A stretch of 64,000 nt of DNA from Pseudomonas sp. B20(2017) (GCF_002113125.1 NZ_NEJP01000002.1:248001-312000); one strand, 5' to 3'. Counted from the stretch's first letter, positions 54,854-64,000 are shown. Numbers and translations are program-made. Notes: generated by a model from the sequence alone, not told the origin.

Positions 54854-56818
54854 TCAAAGCCGAAAATGCCCAACCATCCCCTTGAGCTCACTCCCCAACT
54901 GCGCCAGCTCAACACTCGAAGCCGCATTCCCCCGCATGGCAATCGAAGACTGATCCGCACTCGCCCGAATACTCGTCACACTGCGATTGATCTCCTCCGC
55001 CACCGAACTCTGCTCCTCCGCCGCCGCCGCAATCTGCTGATTCATCTGCTGAATCAACGAAACCGCCGCCGCAATACTCCCCAACGCACTCTCGGTCTGC
55101 AACGCATCACTCACCGCCAGCTTCACCAGCTCGCCGCTGCTCTGAATCTGCTGCACCGACGAATGCGCCGCCGAACGCAAGGCACTGACCAGCCGCTCGA
55201 TCTCCTCGGTCGACTGCTGAGTGCGCCGAGCCAGCGCCCGCACTTCATCGGCGACCACCGCAAAGCCCCTGCCCTGCTCGCCCGCCCGCGCCGCTTCGAT
55301 CGCCGCGTTGAGCGCCAGCAGGTTAGTCTGCTCGGCAACACTCTTGATCACCTCAAGCACCGTGCCGATATTCTGGATTTCCGCACTGAGGCTTTCGATG
55401 CTCGAACTGGCCGACGTCGCCGAATCCGCCAACTGCTCGATCCGCGCCATGCTCTGACGCACCACCTGCTGGCCGCTTTCGACCTTGCCATCGGCGGTCT
55501 GCGCCGCGAGCGCCGCCTCTTCGGCATTGCGCGCCACATCGTGCACGGTGGCAGTCATCTGGTTCATTGCCGTGGCGACCTGTTCGGTTTCCTCTTTCTG
55601 GCTGCTGACCTCAAGGTTGGTCTGCTCGGTCACCGCCGACAGCGATTGCGCCGAACTGGCCAACTGTTCGATCCCCGCCTGCAACCCGCTGACAATCGTG
55701 CTCAAACCCGCGCCCATCTGCTGCATGGCCAGCATCAACTGGCCGATTTCGTCGCGTCGGGAGACCTCGATCGTTGCGCTCAAATCGCCAGCCGCAATCT
55801 GTTGCGCCACATGAATAACACTGCGCAACGGCGCGACGATCAACCGGGTAATCACCCACGCCGCAATCAGCCCGACCAGCAACGCCAGCGCCGATGAGCC
55901 AATGATCAGCACCGAATTCTTTTTCAGTTCGCCCTGCATGGCGCCATCTTGCGCGACATACGCCTGATCGACCCGCGCCACGACTTCGTCGGCCCGCTGG
56001 TGCAACTGCTGATAGACAGTCTTTTCCTGGGCCAGCAGCCCGGTGTACTCGGCGAGCTTGTCGCTGAAACCGGCGATGTGCCCGGAGACCTCATTGAGTA
56101 CCGTCAGGTAACCCTCGTCCTTGACCGTGGACTTGAGCTGTTCAGCCTGAACCTGAGCCTGGGCAGCCTGCTCGATATTGCCCTGACCGGCACTGTCATC
56201 ACCCTTGCGGCTTTGATCCAGGCGTACCCGCGCCTCGTTCATTGCCTGCAACATCAAGCGTGAGACCTGACTGACCTGACCAGCCTGCTCGATGAACTGC
56301 GACCCGTCCTTGCCCTCGCTGTCTTTCAGCGTGTAAGCACCGTCGTCGGCCAGACCGGCCTGCAACACATCGAGATTGTTGGCGACGCTGGACACCGACC
56401 AACTGGCCATCTCCAGCGCCAGATCCTTGGCCTGAGACAACGAGACGAATTCATCGAACGCCTTGCGGTAAGCGCCCAATGACTGTTGGACGTCGTTCAT
56501 GACCGACTCATTGCCCGGCGACAAAATCTTGAGCTGGTCGGCCATGGCGATCAGACCGTCGACACCCTCGTGCAAGGCATCGACGGTTTTCGGGTTGCCA
56601 TGCAAGGCGTAGTCCTGCTCCAGCAGCCGCACCTTGAGCAGGCCACTGTTGAGCGATGACATCTGCTTGAGGCCGTCGAAGCGATGACTGATGGTTTGCA
56701 GGGACCAGACGCCAATGGCTGCCACCAGAGCAGTCAGCAGCAACACCAGCACAAACCCGATACCCAGTTTTTTTGCCATACCGAGGTTGGCAAAACGTCC
56801 TTGCACGGCCGAAATCAT
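54854..56818 (-). CDS. methyl-accepting chemotaxis protein
   Basis: From the ATG at 56818 the protein is 654 aa. Two transmembrane helices (residues about 16-38 and 300-322) flank a periplasmic, all-helical ligand-binding domain of about 255 residues, a size that fits the HBM (helical bimodular) class known from the organic-acid receptor McpS. A HAMP domain (about 323-375) and a cytoplasmic signalling domain with the tip [20 protein letters not shown] follow. It feeds attractant signals to CheA. The ligand is not predictable, and no pentapeptide for CheR is seen at the C-terminus. Confidence 0.92.
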   Translation of the reverse strand: MISAVQGRFANLGMAKKLGIGFVLVLLLTALVAAIGVWSLQTISHRFDGLKQMSSLNSGLLKVRLLEQDYALHGNPKTVDALHEGVDGLIAMADQLKILSPGNESVMNDVQQSLGAYRKAFDEFVSLSQAKDLALEMASWSVSSVANNLDVLQAGLADDGAYTLKDSEGKDGSQFIEQAGQVSQVSRLMLQAMNEARVRLDQSRKGDDSAGQGNIEQAAQAQVQAEQLKSTVKDEGYLTVLNEVSGHIAGFSDKLAEYTGLLAQEKTVYQQLHQRADEVVARVDQAYVAQDGAMQGELKKNSVLIIGSSALALLVGLIAAWVITRLIVAPLRSVIHVAQQIAAGDLSATIEVSRRDEIGQLMLAMQQMGAGLSTIVSGLQAGIEQLASSAQSLSAVTEQTNLEVSSQKEETEQVATAMNQMTATVHDVARNAEEAALAAQTADGKVESGQQVVRQSMARIEQLADSATSASSSIESLSAEIQNIGTVLEVIKSVAEQTNLLALNAAIEAARAGEQGRGFAVVADEVRALARRTQQSTEEIERLVSALRSAAHSSVQQIQSSGELVKLAVSDALQTESALGSIAAAVSLIQQMNQQIAAAAEEQSSVAEEINRSVTSIRASADQSSIAMRGNAASSVELAQLGSELKGMVGHFRL

Positions 56819-56926
56819 TGCGCGTAGCCCCCCGCCATAGTCTGTTGTCGAAGATTCGCAACGGCCTTGAACCAGCACAAGTCTCTGGCGTCGGAATAAT
56901 GGCAAAAAGCTACGCAGGCGTCGTTT

Positions 56927-58327
56927 TCAGAACGCTTGAGGTCGATCCACGGTGGTGCTGCGAAAAAACTGTCGCGCCCGGGGATCACAAGCGTAAGCCA
57001 CGTTGATGCGCTGCCATTCGCAGGCTTCGCCACTGGGGCTGAACGAGGTTGCGCAGGACAGCTGCACCCCGCACCGCGCGGCTTGCCTGCGCAAGTGCGA
57101 CTCATCGGCCAGCGGCGCGCGCGCCCAGATGAACAGGCCACCCGTGGGCTTGCCGAATACTTCCCAATCGGCATCTTCCAGGGCCTGCAACGCAGCCGCA
57201 CGATCGGTATTGAGCCGCTGACGCTGGCGCTGAACCAGTTTGCGATAGGCGCCACTGGCCAGCATCCCGGCCAGCACCGCCTCGCAGAACCTCGAGGTGC
57301 CCATGCAACTGATCATTTTGACCCGCGCCATCCGCTCGATCAGCTCGCCATCGGCCAACACGAAACCCACCCGCAGCGAACTGCTCAGGGTCTTGGAAAA
57401 ACTGCCGACGTAAATCACCCGTCCCTCGTCATCCAGCGCTGCCAGTCGAGTGCCGCTGCCGTTGTGCAGGTCAGCGTAGACATCATCTTCTATCAACCGC
57501 AGATCGTAGATCCTGCTCAACTCCAGGATACGTCGGGCGACCGCCGGCAGCAGGCAACTGCCCGTGGGATTGTGGTGGTGACTGTTGATGAACAACGCGG
57601 TGGGCCGAAACTGCTGCAGCAACGCTTCGAGCGCCTCGAGATCCGGCCCGCCCGGCGTGCGGCGAACCTCCAGCATACGTACGCCATGCAAGCGCAGGAG
57701 ATCGAACAGCGGCGCATAACCGGGGGTCTCGACCACGACGCAATCACCGGCCTTGAGCAGGGTACGCACGATCAAATCCAGTCCGTGGCTGGCGCCAGCG
57801 GTGGTCATCACCTGTTCTTCAACTGCCTTGATACTCAGCAACCCCAGGCGTTTGACGGTCTGTTCGCGCAACGCCGGCAGCCCCAGAGGCGTGCTGTAGT
57901 TGAACAGGCTGGCCATGTCGGCGCGTGTCACCTCGCGGATCGCATAACCGAGATCATCGGGCTCGCGCCAACTCTCCGGCAGGACGCCACTTCCCAGCGT
58001 CAAACCGCCGCGCCATCGGGCGGCTGGATCGCCCCCGCTGCGCTCCCCTTCACACCCTGAGCCATCGACCGCCTTGCAACACCCGGGCAACGAAGCCGCC
58101 ACCATGAAACCCGAGCCCTGACGCGAGGCCAGAACCCCTTGCGCCACCAGACGCTCGCAAGCCTCCATGACGCAGGACTGGCTGAGCAGATTGCACCGCG
58201 CGATCTCTCGTACGGAGGGCAGGCGCGTCGTCGGCGGCACCGGCCCCTGCATGATCCACTCGGTCAACCCGTCAACAATCTGCTGTACGACCGGCACCAT
58301 TGCCAGTCGGTCAATTCTCAATTCCAT
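56927..58327 (-). CDS. MocR-type regulator (GntR HTH plus aminotransferase-like domain)
   Basis: From the ATG at 58327 the protein is 466 aa. The N-terminal GntR winged helix (residues about 5-75, RLPSVREIARCNLLSQSCVMEACERLV) is fused to a fold-type I aminotransferase domain. The PLP lysine is in VGSFSKTLSSSLRVGF, and NSHHHNPTG and VETPGYAP are also kept. MocR proteins sense PLP or amino-acid adducts and control nearby genes. The neighbours here are a chemoreceptor and an SDR gene; the target is unknown. A short Cys/Gly-rich linker (about 80-105) joins the domains. Confidence 0.9.
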   Translation of the reverse strand: MELRIDRLAMVPVVQQIVDGLTEWIMQGPVPPTTRLPSVREIARCNLLSQSCVMEACERLVAQGVLASRQGSGFMVAASLPGCCKAVDGSGCEGERSGGDPAARWRGGLTLGSGVLPESWREPDDLGYAIREVTRADMASLFNYSTPLGLPALREQTVKRLGLLSIKAVEEQVMTTAGASHGLDLIVRTLLKAGDCVVVETPGYAPLFDLLRLHGVRMLEVRRTPGGPDLEALEALLQQFRPTALFINSHHHNPTGSCLLPAVARRILELSRIYDLRLIEDDVYADLHNGSGTRLAALDDEGRVIYVGSFSKTLSSSLRVGFVLADGELIERMARVKMISCMGTSRFCEAVLAGMLASGAYRKLVQRQRQRLNTDRAAALQALEDADWEVFGKPTGGLFIWARAPLADESHLRRQAARCGVQLSCATSFSPSGEACEWQRINVAYACDPRARQFFRSTTVDRPQAF

Positions 58328-58471
58328 GAGCACGCAAACTCCTGTCCGTTTTGCTGGCGGCAGTAAATCACAGCCACGCTCTTGAGGCTGTGCGACAAAA
58401 CCGCCAAAAGCCTCCGTTCTCACCATTTGAAACACATTGTTTAGCGGATTCACGGAACCGCTCCCGAGGCG

Positions 58472-58500
58472 AAAAAAAACCCGCCGGTGGGCGGGTCCTT
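58472..58500 (-). terminator. terminator of the SDR gene
   Basis: ACCCGCC-GGTG-GGCGGGT with an eight-A run on the plus strand gives a leftward terminator 23 nt past the SDR stop. Confidence 0.85.
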
Positions 58501-58522
58501 TTCTGTATCAGTCGACGCAATC

Positions 58523-59284
58523 TTAGAAAGCAGTCACGCCTCCATCCACCGCCAGCGAATGGCCGGTGGTGAAGGCTGCACCGTCGCTGCACAGGTACAG
58601 CACGGCGCTGGCAATTTCCTCAACCTTGCCGATGCGACCGACCGGGTGCATCGCGTTGGCGAATTCGCCTTTCTTCGGGTCTGCCTCATAGGCGCGACGG
58701 AACATGTCCGTGTTGATCACCGCCGGGCATACGGCGTTGACGCGGATTTTCTTCTTGGCGTATTCGATCGCAGCCGATTTGGTCAGGCCGATCACCGCAT
58801 GCTTGGAGGCGGCGTAGATGCTCATCTTCGGTGCGGCGCCCAATCCAGCTACCGACGCAGTGTTGACGATCGCCCCACCGCCCTGGGCCAGCAGCAAGGG
58901 CAATTGATACTTCATGCACAGCCAGACGCCTTTGACGTTGACGCCCATGATCGCGTCGAACTCGTCCATCGAGCCTTCGGCCAGTTTGCCCTTCTCGATC
59001 TCGATCCCGGCGTTGTTGAAGGCATAGTCGAGACGGCCGTAGGTATTGATCACCTCGTCCATCAGATTTTTCACTTCGCTTTCGACGGTCACGTTGCAGC
59101 GCACGAAGGTCGCTTCGCCACCGGCTGTACGAATCAGCGCCACGGTGCCCTCGCCCCCGGCCGCATCCAGATCGGCCACCACCACTTTCAGACCTTCGGC
59201 GGCGAATGCCTGGGCCGTCGCGCGGCCGATGCCGTTGGCCGCGCCGGTGACGACGACTACCTGACCGGAAAACGTCATGCTCAT
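58523..59284 (-). CDS. SDR family oxidoreductase
   Basis: The 253-aa protein is a classical SDR with TGAANGIG (residues about 13-20), NNAGIE, a catalytic Ser in NTASVAG and YAASK. The Asp after the second beta strand (VVVADLD) favours NAD(H) over NADP(H). The substrate is unknown; glucose/ribitol-type or steroid-type dehydrogenases share this pattern. It is divergent from the MDR oxidoreductase gene with 228 nt between the starts. Confidence 0.88.
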   Translation of the reverse strand: MSMTFSGQVVVVTGAANGIGRATAQAFAAEGLKVVVADLDAAGGEGTVALIRTAGGEATFVRCNVTVESEVKNLMDEVINTYGRLDYAFNNAGIEIEKGKLAEGSMDEFDAIMGVNVKGVWLCMKYQLPLLLAQGGGAIVNTASVAGLGAAPKMSIYAASKHAVIGLTKSAAIEYAKKKIRVNAVCPAVINTDMFRRAYEADPKKGEFANAMHPVGRIGKVEEIASAVLYLCSDGAAFTTGHSLAVDGGVTAF

Positions 59285-59512
59285 TGTTATGTCCTCGAAT
59301 GCGGGGGGATTGATGAAGGCAGCATAGCCACTGGGGCCTGAGTGACGTCAGCACTATCAAAAGGCCGGTTAGCCGTTCATGAATCGCAGTGATGAAACCC
59401 CGCCGGGGACTATCACCGTACTGGATCAACCTGCATTCGCCCCGTGAGCCAACCTTGCGGCATCGCGCATGAAGGTCTATCAACAAGGCTTCATTCATTT
59501 CGAGTGCCTGTC

Positions 59513-60517
59513 ATGACCAACCAGACCAATCGCCAGTTCCTGCTCGCCAAACGCCCGGTGGGCGCCGCCACCCGCGAGACCTTCACCTATCAGGAAGTAC
59601 CGGTCGGCGAACCGGCGGCGGGGCAGATTCTGGTCAAGAACGAATATCTGTCCCTCGACCCGGCCATGCGCGGCTGGATGAATGAAGGCAAGTCCTACAT
59701 TCCGCCGGTGGGTCTGGGCGAAGTCATGCGTGCCTTGGGCGTAGGCAAAGTCATCGCGTCAAACAATCCGGGGTTTGCCGTTGGCGACTACGTCAACGGT
59801 GCCATTGGCGTGCAGGATTATTTCCTCGGCGAGCCAAGAGGTTTCTACAAGGTCGATCCGAAACTGGCACCGCTGCCGGTTTATCTGTCCGCACTGGGCA
59901 TGACCGGCATGACCGCCTACTTCGCCCTGCTGGATGTCGGCGCACCGAAGGCCGGCGATACCGTGGTGTTGTCCGGTGCAGCGGGCGCGGTCGGCAGCAT
60001 TGCCGGGCAGATTGCCAAAATCAAGGGTTGCCGGGTGGTCGGCATTGCCGGCGGCGCCGACAAGTGCAAGTTTCTGATCGATGAACTGGGCTTCGACGGC
60101 GCCATCGACTACAAGAGCGAAGACGTGTTGGCCGGCCTTAAACGCGAATGCCCGAAAGGCGTGGACGTGTATTTCGACAACGTCGGCGGCGACATCCTCG
60201 ACGCGGTACTGAGCCGCCTGAACTTCAAGGCGCGGGTGGTGATCTGCGGCGCGATCAGCCAGTACAACAACAAGGAAGCGGTCAAAGGCCCGGCCAACTA
60301 CCTGTCGCTGCTGGTCAACCGCGCGCGGATGGAAGGCTTCGTGGTGATGGATTACGCCGCACAATACGCGAGCGCCGCCCAGGAAATGGCCGGCTGGATG
60401 GCCAAGGGTCAGCTCAAGAGCAAGGAAGATATCGTCGAAGGCCTGGAAACCTTCCCTGAGACACTGGGCAAACTGTTCAGCGGCGAGAACTTCGGCAAAC
60501 TGGTGTTGAAGGTCTGA
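59513..60517 (+). CDS. NADP-dependent MDR-family oxidoreductase (CurA/leukotriene B4 dehydrogenase-like)
   Basis: From the ATG at 59513 the protein is 334 aa. It has no zinc ligands, an N-terminal ADH_N_2-type domain (RQFLLAKRPVG, LDPAMRGWM) and a Rossmann domain with LSGAAGAVGSIAGQIAK. The family reduces alkenal/one double bonds (CurA, PTGR). It may detoxify reactive enones; the substrate is inferred from the family only. Confidence 0.9.
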   Translation: MTNQTNRQFLLAKRPVGAATRETFTYQEVPVGEPAAGQILVKNEYLSLDPAMRGWMNEGKSYIPPVGLGEVMRALGVGKVIASNNPGFAVGDYVNGAIGVQDYFLGEPRGFYKVDPKLAPLPVYLSALGMTGMTAYFALLDVGAPKAGDTVVLSGAAGAVGSIAGQIAKIKGCRVVGIAGGADKCKFLIDELGFDGAIDYKSEDVLAGLKRECPKGVDVYFDNVGGDILDAVLSRLNFKARVVICGAISQYNNKEAVKGPANYLSLLVNRARMEGFVVMDYAAQYASAAQEMAGWMAKGQLKSKEDIVEGLETFPETLGKLFSGENFGKLVLKV

Positions 60518-60523
60518 AAACAA

Positions 60524-60550
60524 AGAAGGGAGCTATCGGGCTCCCTTATT
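60524..60550. terminator. weak terminator between the oxidoreductase gene and pyrF
   Basis: AAGGGAGC-TATCG-GGCTCCCTT is a good hairpin, but the following T-run is broken (ATTTG). It lies between convergent genes. Confidence 0.6.
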
Positions 60551-60569
60551 TGATGCTTCAGCTGTTCGC

Positions 60570-61268
60570 TCAGGCCAGTTCGGCAACCACCGAGGCCAGT
60601 GCCTTGGCCGGATCCGCCGCCTGGCTGATCGGACGGCCGATCACCAGATAGTCGGAACCGGCATCCAGCGCCTGACGCGGGGTCAGGATGCGACGCTGAT
60701 CGTCCTGGGCGCTGCCCGCCGGACGAATCCCCGGGGTCACCAGTTGCAGCGACGGATGCGCGGTTTTCAGCGCAGTGGCTTCCAGCGCCGAGCACACCAG
60801 ACCGTCCATCCCGGCCTTCTCGGCCAGTGCCGCCAGACGCAGCACCTGCTCCTGCGGCTCGATGTCCAGACCGATACCCGCCAGATCCTCACGTTCCATG
60901 CTGGTCAGCACGGTCACGCCGATCAGCAACGGCTGCGGGCCGCTGCGCTTGTCCAGCTCTTCACGGCAGGCCGCCATCATGCGCAGGCCGCCGGAGCAGT
61001 GAACGTTGACCATCCACACACCCATCTCGGCAGCGGCCTTGACCGCCATTGCCGTGGTGTTGGGAATGTCGTGGAATTTCAGGTCAAGGAATACTTCGAA
61101 ACCCTTGTCACGCAGGGTGCCGACGATTTCCGCGGCGCAACTGGTGAACAGTTCCTTGCCCACTTTGACCCGGCACAGTTTCGGGTCCAACTGGTCGGCC
61201 AGCTTCAGTGCGGCGTCACGGGTGGGGAAATCCAGGGCGACGATGATAGGAGTCTGGCAGGCGGACAT
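60570..61268 (-). CDS. pyrF: orotidine 5'-phosphate decarboxylase
   Basis: From the ATG at 61268 the protein is 232 aa, the usual length. It has IVALDFPT, the catalytic [10 protein letters not shown] (Lys and Asp) and VTPGIRPAG. It makes UMP in de novo pyrimidine synthesis. It is divergent from the two-component system genes. Confidence 0.95.
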   Translation of the reverse strand: MSACQTPIIVALDFPTRDAALKLADQLDPKLCRVKVGKELFTSCAAEIVGTLRDKGFEVFLDLKFHDIPNTTAMAVKAAAEMGVWMVNVHCSGGLRMMAACREELDKRSGPQPLLIGVTVLTSMEREDLAGIGLDIEPQEQVLRLAALAEKAGMDGLVCSALEATALKTAHPSLQLVTPGIRPAGSAQDDQRRILTPRQALDAGSDYLVIGRPISQAADPAKALASVVAELA

Positions 61269-61386
61269 GGATGGGCTCTCAGGCAAGTCGAAATCGGCGC
61301 GCATTGTAGCGGAACCGGCGGCGGCGCGGCACCCGATGATCGGTAAATCGTCGCGCCAACCGTGATCAGCATAGCCCTGCAGGATA

Positions 61387-61408
61387 TTGTGTCGAAGCCG
61401 ATACACAA
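61387..61408. promoter_or_regulatory. dyad element between pyrF and the response regulator gene
   Basis: TTGTGT-N10-ACACAA is a perfect 6-bp dyad in the divergent 295-nt gap. It could be an operator for the response regulator or for pyrF; there is no direct evidence. Confidence 0.4.
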
Positions 61409-61563
61409 CCGACACGCCGGCAACATGCGCCCGCGCTAGCCTCGCCAGCCGCAACAAGTCCTTACAGCAGCCCTTCCCGCCTCACGGCCGGACGCCTATG
61501 CTGAAACCACAACCTCGCAGCCTATCTTTGTGGTTGGCGGCCTACTGGCAGATGAACAGCCTC

Positions 61564-62313
61564 ATGCACAACTCCCAAGCCTCCGTGAACGACGAGCAGA
61601 AAGACGACAAGCGCTGGAGCATCCGCGCCCTGATCGTCGACGATGACGTGCCGATCCGCGAACTGATGATCGACTACCTGGCCCGCTTCAACATTCACGC
61701 CAGCGGCGTCACCGACGGCGCGGCGATGCGTCAGGCGATGCAGGCCGAACATTTCGACGTGGTGGTGCTCGACCTGATGCTGCCCGGCGAAGACGGTCTG
61801 TCGCTGTGCCGCTGGCTGCGCGCCGAATCCGACATCCCGATCCTGATGCTCACCGCCCGCTGCGAACCCACCGACCGCATCATCGGCCTGGAACTCGGCG
61901 CCGATGACTACATGGCCAAACCGTTCGAGCCTCGGGAACTGGTGGCGCGAATCCAGACGATTCTGCGCCGGGTGCGCGACGACCGTACCGAACAGCGTGC
62001 GAACATTCGCTTCGACAACTGGCGCCTGAACAGCGTCCTGCGCCAATTGATCGCCGACGATGGCCTGGTGGTGCCGCTGTCCAACGCCGAGTTCCGCCTG
62101 CTCTGGGTGTTCATCGAACGTCCGCGCCGGGTGCTCAGTCGCGAACAGTTGCTGGACGCCGCCCGTGGCCGCTCGATCGAAGCCTTCGACCGCAGCATCG
62201 ACCTGCTGGTCTCGCGTCTGCGGCAAAAACTCGGCGACGACCCGAAAGCCCCGCAACTGATCAAGACCGTTCGCGGTGAAGGCTACCTGTTCGACGCGCG
62301 GGACATCGGCTGA
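61564..62313 (+). CDS. OmpR-family response regulator
   Basis: Counted from the ATG at 61564 the protein is 249 aa. The receiver domain (residues about 20-135) has ALIVDDD, the phosphorylated Asp70 in VVVLDLMLPG and the Lys in YMAKPFEPREL. The C-terminal winged helix (LSNAEFRLLWVFIERPRRVLSREQLL, RGEGYLF) binds DNA. Starts at 61552 and 61498 are also open, and none has a clear Shine-Dalgarno site, so the N-terminus is uncertain. Its stop codon overlaps the start of the kinase gene. Confidence 0.9.
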   Translation: MHNSQASVNDEQKDDKRWSIRALIVDDDVPIRELMIDYLARFNIHASGVTDGAAMRQAMQAEHFDVVVLDLMLPGEDGLSLCRWLRAESDIPILMLTARCEPTDRIIGLELGADDYMAKPFEPRELVARIQTILRRVRDDRTEQRANIRFDNWRLNSVLRQLIADDGLVVPLSNAEFRLLWVFIERPRRVLSREQLLDAARGRSIEAFDRSIDLLVSRLRQKLGDDPKAPQLIKTVRGEGYLFDARDIG

Positions 62314-63362
62314 TGCGGGCGCGCTTCGACACGCTGTTCGGCCGCCTGTTCGGCGTGCTGTTGGTGGCGATCGTCCTGGCGCACTTGCTGGCCTTTGCCT
62401 GGTTCCGCCTCTACGGCCCGCCACCACCGCCACCCCCACCGGAGTTTTCGGAAAACATCGACGGCAAACAGCCAGCTCAGGATCCGCGTTACCCGCCCCG
62501 TCCGCCGCGACCCTGGTTCGGCGGGCCGATCGTGCCGCTGACCTTCCAGTTCATCTCGCTGATCATCGCCGCCTGGTACGGCGCCAAGCTGCTGACCCGG
62601 CCGATCCAGCGCCTGAGCGACGCAGCCGAACGCCTGAGCGAAGACCTCGACAGCCCGCCGCTGGACGAAACCGGCCCTCGGGAAGCACGGCAGGCTGCGC
62701 ATACGTTCAACCTGATGCAGCAGCGCATCCGCGAACAGGTGCAGCAACGGGCGCGGATGCTCGGTGCCGTCTCCCACGACCTGCGCACCCCGCTGTCGCG
62801 ACTGAAACTGCGCCTGGAAAACATCAACGACGACAAGCTGCAAGGCCAGATGCGCCAGGATCTGGACGACATGATCGGCATGCTCGACGCCACCCTCACC
62901 TACCTGCACGAACAGCGCACCAGCGAAGCCTTGCAGTTGATGGACGTGCAGGCACTGGTCGAATCACTGTGCGAAAACGCCCAGGATCAAGGCGCCGACG
63001 TTCAGGTCAGCGGCCACTGCGCTCCTTTGCAGGTGCAACCGATGGCACTGCGCTCGTGCATCAACAACCTGATGGACAACGCCTTGCGCTACGCCGGCCA
63101 AGCGCACATCGAACTGCAAGACCAGCGCGAACAACTGCTGATCCGCGTCATCGACCACGGCCCAGGCATCGCGGCGGACAAGCGCGAAGCCGTGTTCGAG
63201 CCGTTCTTCCGCCTCGAAGGCTCACGCAACCGCAACTCCGGCGGCGTCGGTCTGGGCATGACCATCGCCCGGGAAGCGGCGCAACGCCAGGGCGGACAAC
63301 TGACCTTGGAAGAAACACCCGGCGGCGGCCTGACCGCCGTGATCCAACTGCCCCGCCACTGA
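62313..63362 (+). CDS. sensor histidine kinase
   Basis: The 349-aa protein has two transmembrane helices (residues about 9-32 and 72-92) with a short periplasmic loop of about 40 residues that is very rich in proline. A HAMP domain, the phosphorylated His155 in AVSHDLRTPLSR, the N box NNLMDNALRYA, DHGPGI and GVGLGM follow. The small loop suggests sensing in or near the membrane, or of ions, rather than of a large ligand. It pairs with the response regulator (1-nt overlap), and the EF-hand gene follows 110 nt later. Confidence 0.92.
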   Translation: MRARFDTLFGRLFGVLLVAIVLAHLLAFAWFRLYGPPPPPPPPEFSENIDGKQPAQDPRYPPRPPRPWFGGPIVPLTFQFISLIIAAWYGAKLLTRPIQRLSDAAERLSEDLDSPPLDETGPREARQAAHTFNLMQQRIREQVQQRARMLGAVSHDLRTPLSRLKLRLENINDDKLQGQMRQDLDDMIGMLDATLTYLHEQRTSEALQLMDVQALVESLCENAQDQGADVQVSGHCAPLQVQPMALRSCINNLMDNALRYAGQAHIELQDQREQLLIRVIDHGPGIAADKREAVFEPFFRLEGSRNRNSGGVGLGMTIAREAAQRQGGQLTLEETPGGGLTAVIQLPRH

Positions 63363-63371
63363 TCCCGACTG

Positions 63372-63387
63372 TGTACCGGCCGGTACA
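63372..63387. promoter_or_regulatory. perfect 16-bp palindrome upstream of the EF-hand gene
   Basis: TGTACCGGCCGGTACA is its own reverse complement. The half-site CCGGTACA appears again at 63432-63439. Both lie in the 110-nt gap between the kinase and EF-hand genes and are candidates for binding by a regulator, perhaps the adjacent OmpR-type protein. Confidence 0.55.
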
Positions 63388-63472
63388 AACCCCACATACC
63401 CACGACACCTTGCGACTGGAGGCTGCATAAGCCGGTACACCCACCGGTTTTCCAGTCCAAGGAGTGAGCCCG

Positions 63473-64000
63473 ATGATCGGTAGCGTCAGCAACTACACGA
63501 GCTATACCAGCACCAGCAGCACCTCCACCCAAAACGCCCGCAGCCAGCAACTGCAAAAGGAACTGTTCGCCAAACTCGACAGCAACGGCGACGGCGCGGT
63601 GGATCAGGACGAACTCGGCAGCGCCCTGTCGCAAAAGTCCAACGACGGCCTGCTGGTCAGCCTGAGCAAACAATTCGGCGATCTGGACAGCGACGCCAGC
63701 GGCAGCCTCAGCGCCGAAGAAATGACCGCCATGGCCCCACCCCCACCACCCTCAGGCGACCAGGCCCCCAACACCGAACTGGCCGACGCCCTGATCAGCG
63801 CCCTGGACGCCGACGGCGACGGCGCCATCAGCAGCGACGAATTGAGCAACGGCCTGACCAGCGCCGGCAGCGCCGCCGACAGCAGCAAAATCTTCTCGGC
63901 CCTGGACAAGAACGAAGACGGCGTCGTCAGCCAGGACGAACTCGCCACCAGCCTCACCCCACCGCCACCCCCACCGCCGCAAGCCTCCAGCGACGAACTG
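63473..64000 (+). CDS. EF-hand calcium-binding protein (3' end outside window)
   Basis: The frame is open from the ATG at 63473 (GGAG 8-9 nt upstream) to the window end, 176 codons. Four EF-hand loops are visible: DSNGDGAVDQDE (36-47), DSDASGSLSAEE (72-83), DADGDGAISSDE (112-123) and DKNEDGVVSQDE (145-156). The second is less canonical. The N-terminus is Ser/Thr-rich with no signal peptide, and polyproline tracts lie after the second and fourth EF-hands. It could be a cytosolic Ca2+ sensor or buffer, or an exported protein using another route. Confidence 0.85.
   Translation, partial: MIGSVSNYTSYTSTSSTSTQNARSQQLQKELFAKLDSNGDGAVDQDELGSALSQKSNDGLLVSLSKQFGDLDSDASGSLSAEEMTAMAPPPPPSGDQAPNTELADALISALDADGDGAISSDELSNGLTSAGSAADSSKIFSALDKNEDGVVSQDELATSLTPPPPPPPQASSDEL

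Noticed and set aside
54411..54960. Overlapping small frames on both strands before the chemoreceptor gene
   Set aside because: No ribosome sites and no codon bias; they fall in a probable dispersed repeat.

Overview
The window is a chromosomal segment from a gamma-proteobacterium of the genus Pseudomonas, most likely the P. fluorescens group. The evidence is the high GC content, the REP/REPIN repeats built on GTGGGAGCGAGCTTGCTCGC, the fab-plsX-rpmF / tmk-holB-pilZ-tatD and lpxK-kdsB-murB gene orders familiar from Pseudomonas, and an RgsA-like sRNA in its usual place next to tatD. No phage, transposon or CRISPR array is visible. Most genes are intact housekeeping genes. Accessory islands sit at 1-7.6 kb, 28.7-33.1 kb and 47.3-50.5 kb.

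Region by region: (1) 1-910, a GntR/UTRA regulator coupled to a DraG-like ADP-ribosylglycohydrolase (cut by the window edge). (2) 1.1-7.5 kb, an L-arabinose uptake and oxidation locus: FCD-type GntR regulator, lactonase, sugar 1-dehydrogenase, and araFGH. A structured leader with terminator and leader ORF precedes the dehydrogenase, and a 14-bp element is shared by the araF and gntR promoters. (3) 7.6-10.7 kb, DUF1285 protein, DUF4823 lipoprotein, moaA, TetR regulator. (4) 10.9-21.2 kb, RgsA-like sRNA, then a long leftward cluster yceD-rpmF-plsX-fabD-fabG-acpP-fabF-pabC-mltG-tmk-holB-pilZ-tatD, joining fatty-acid/phospholipid synthesis, cell-wall, replication and pilus functions. (5) 21.3-28.5 kb, maf, sppA, HAD phosphatase, rluC and the divergent rne with a leader of about 640 nt. 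(6) 28.7-33.1 kb, a molybdenum hydroxylase (2Fe-2S subunit, Mo subunit) with XdhC- and MocA-type maturation genes. (7) 33.3-40.2 kb, the leftward chain comEC, exbB/tolQ-like, exbD-like, lpxK, Trm112-like, kdsB, protein tyrosine phosphatase, murB, mostly coupled by 1-4 nt overlaps.

(8) 40.3-47.2 kb, DUF2062, ABC-2 transporter pair, glutathione transferase, transglutaminase-like protein, fadE, PA2817-type protein. (9) 47.3-50.5 kb, LysR regulator divergent from an AlaX-M tRNA-editing hydrolase, an Fe(II)/2-oxoglutarate oxygenase and a LysE-family exporter; this is the best candidate for an undescribed system (making or handling a modified amino acid, with tRNA proofreading and export). (10) 50.7-54.4 kb, secreted M20 dipeptidase, three tandem tRNA-Glu/tRNA-Gly pairs with an internal terminator, and a membrane-anchored conserved protein. 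(11) 54.4-64.0 kb, a dispersed-repeat-like segment, a chemoreceptor, a MocR regulator, an SDR, an MDR-family oxidoreductase, pyrF, a two-component system and a four-EF-hand protein that runs off the window end.

All functional names are from reading the translated sequence and from memory of families; no database search was run. Starts were chosen from Shine-Dalgarno spacing and family N-termini.
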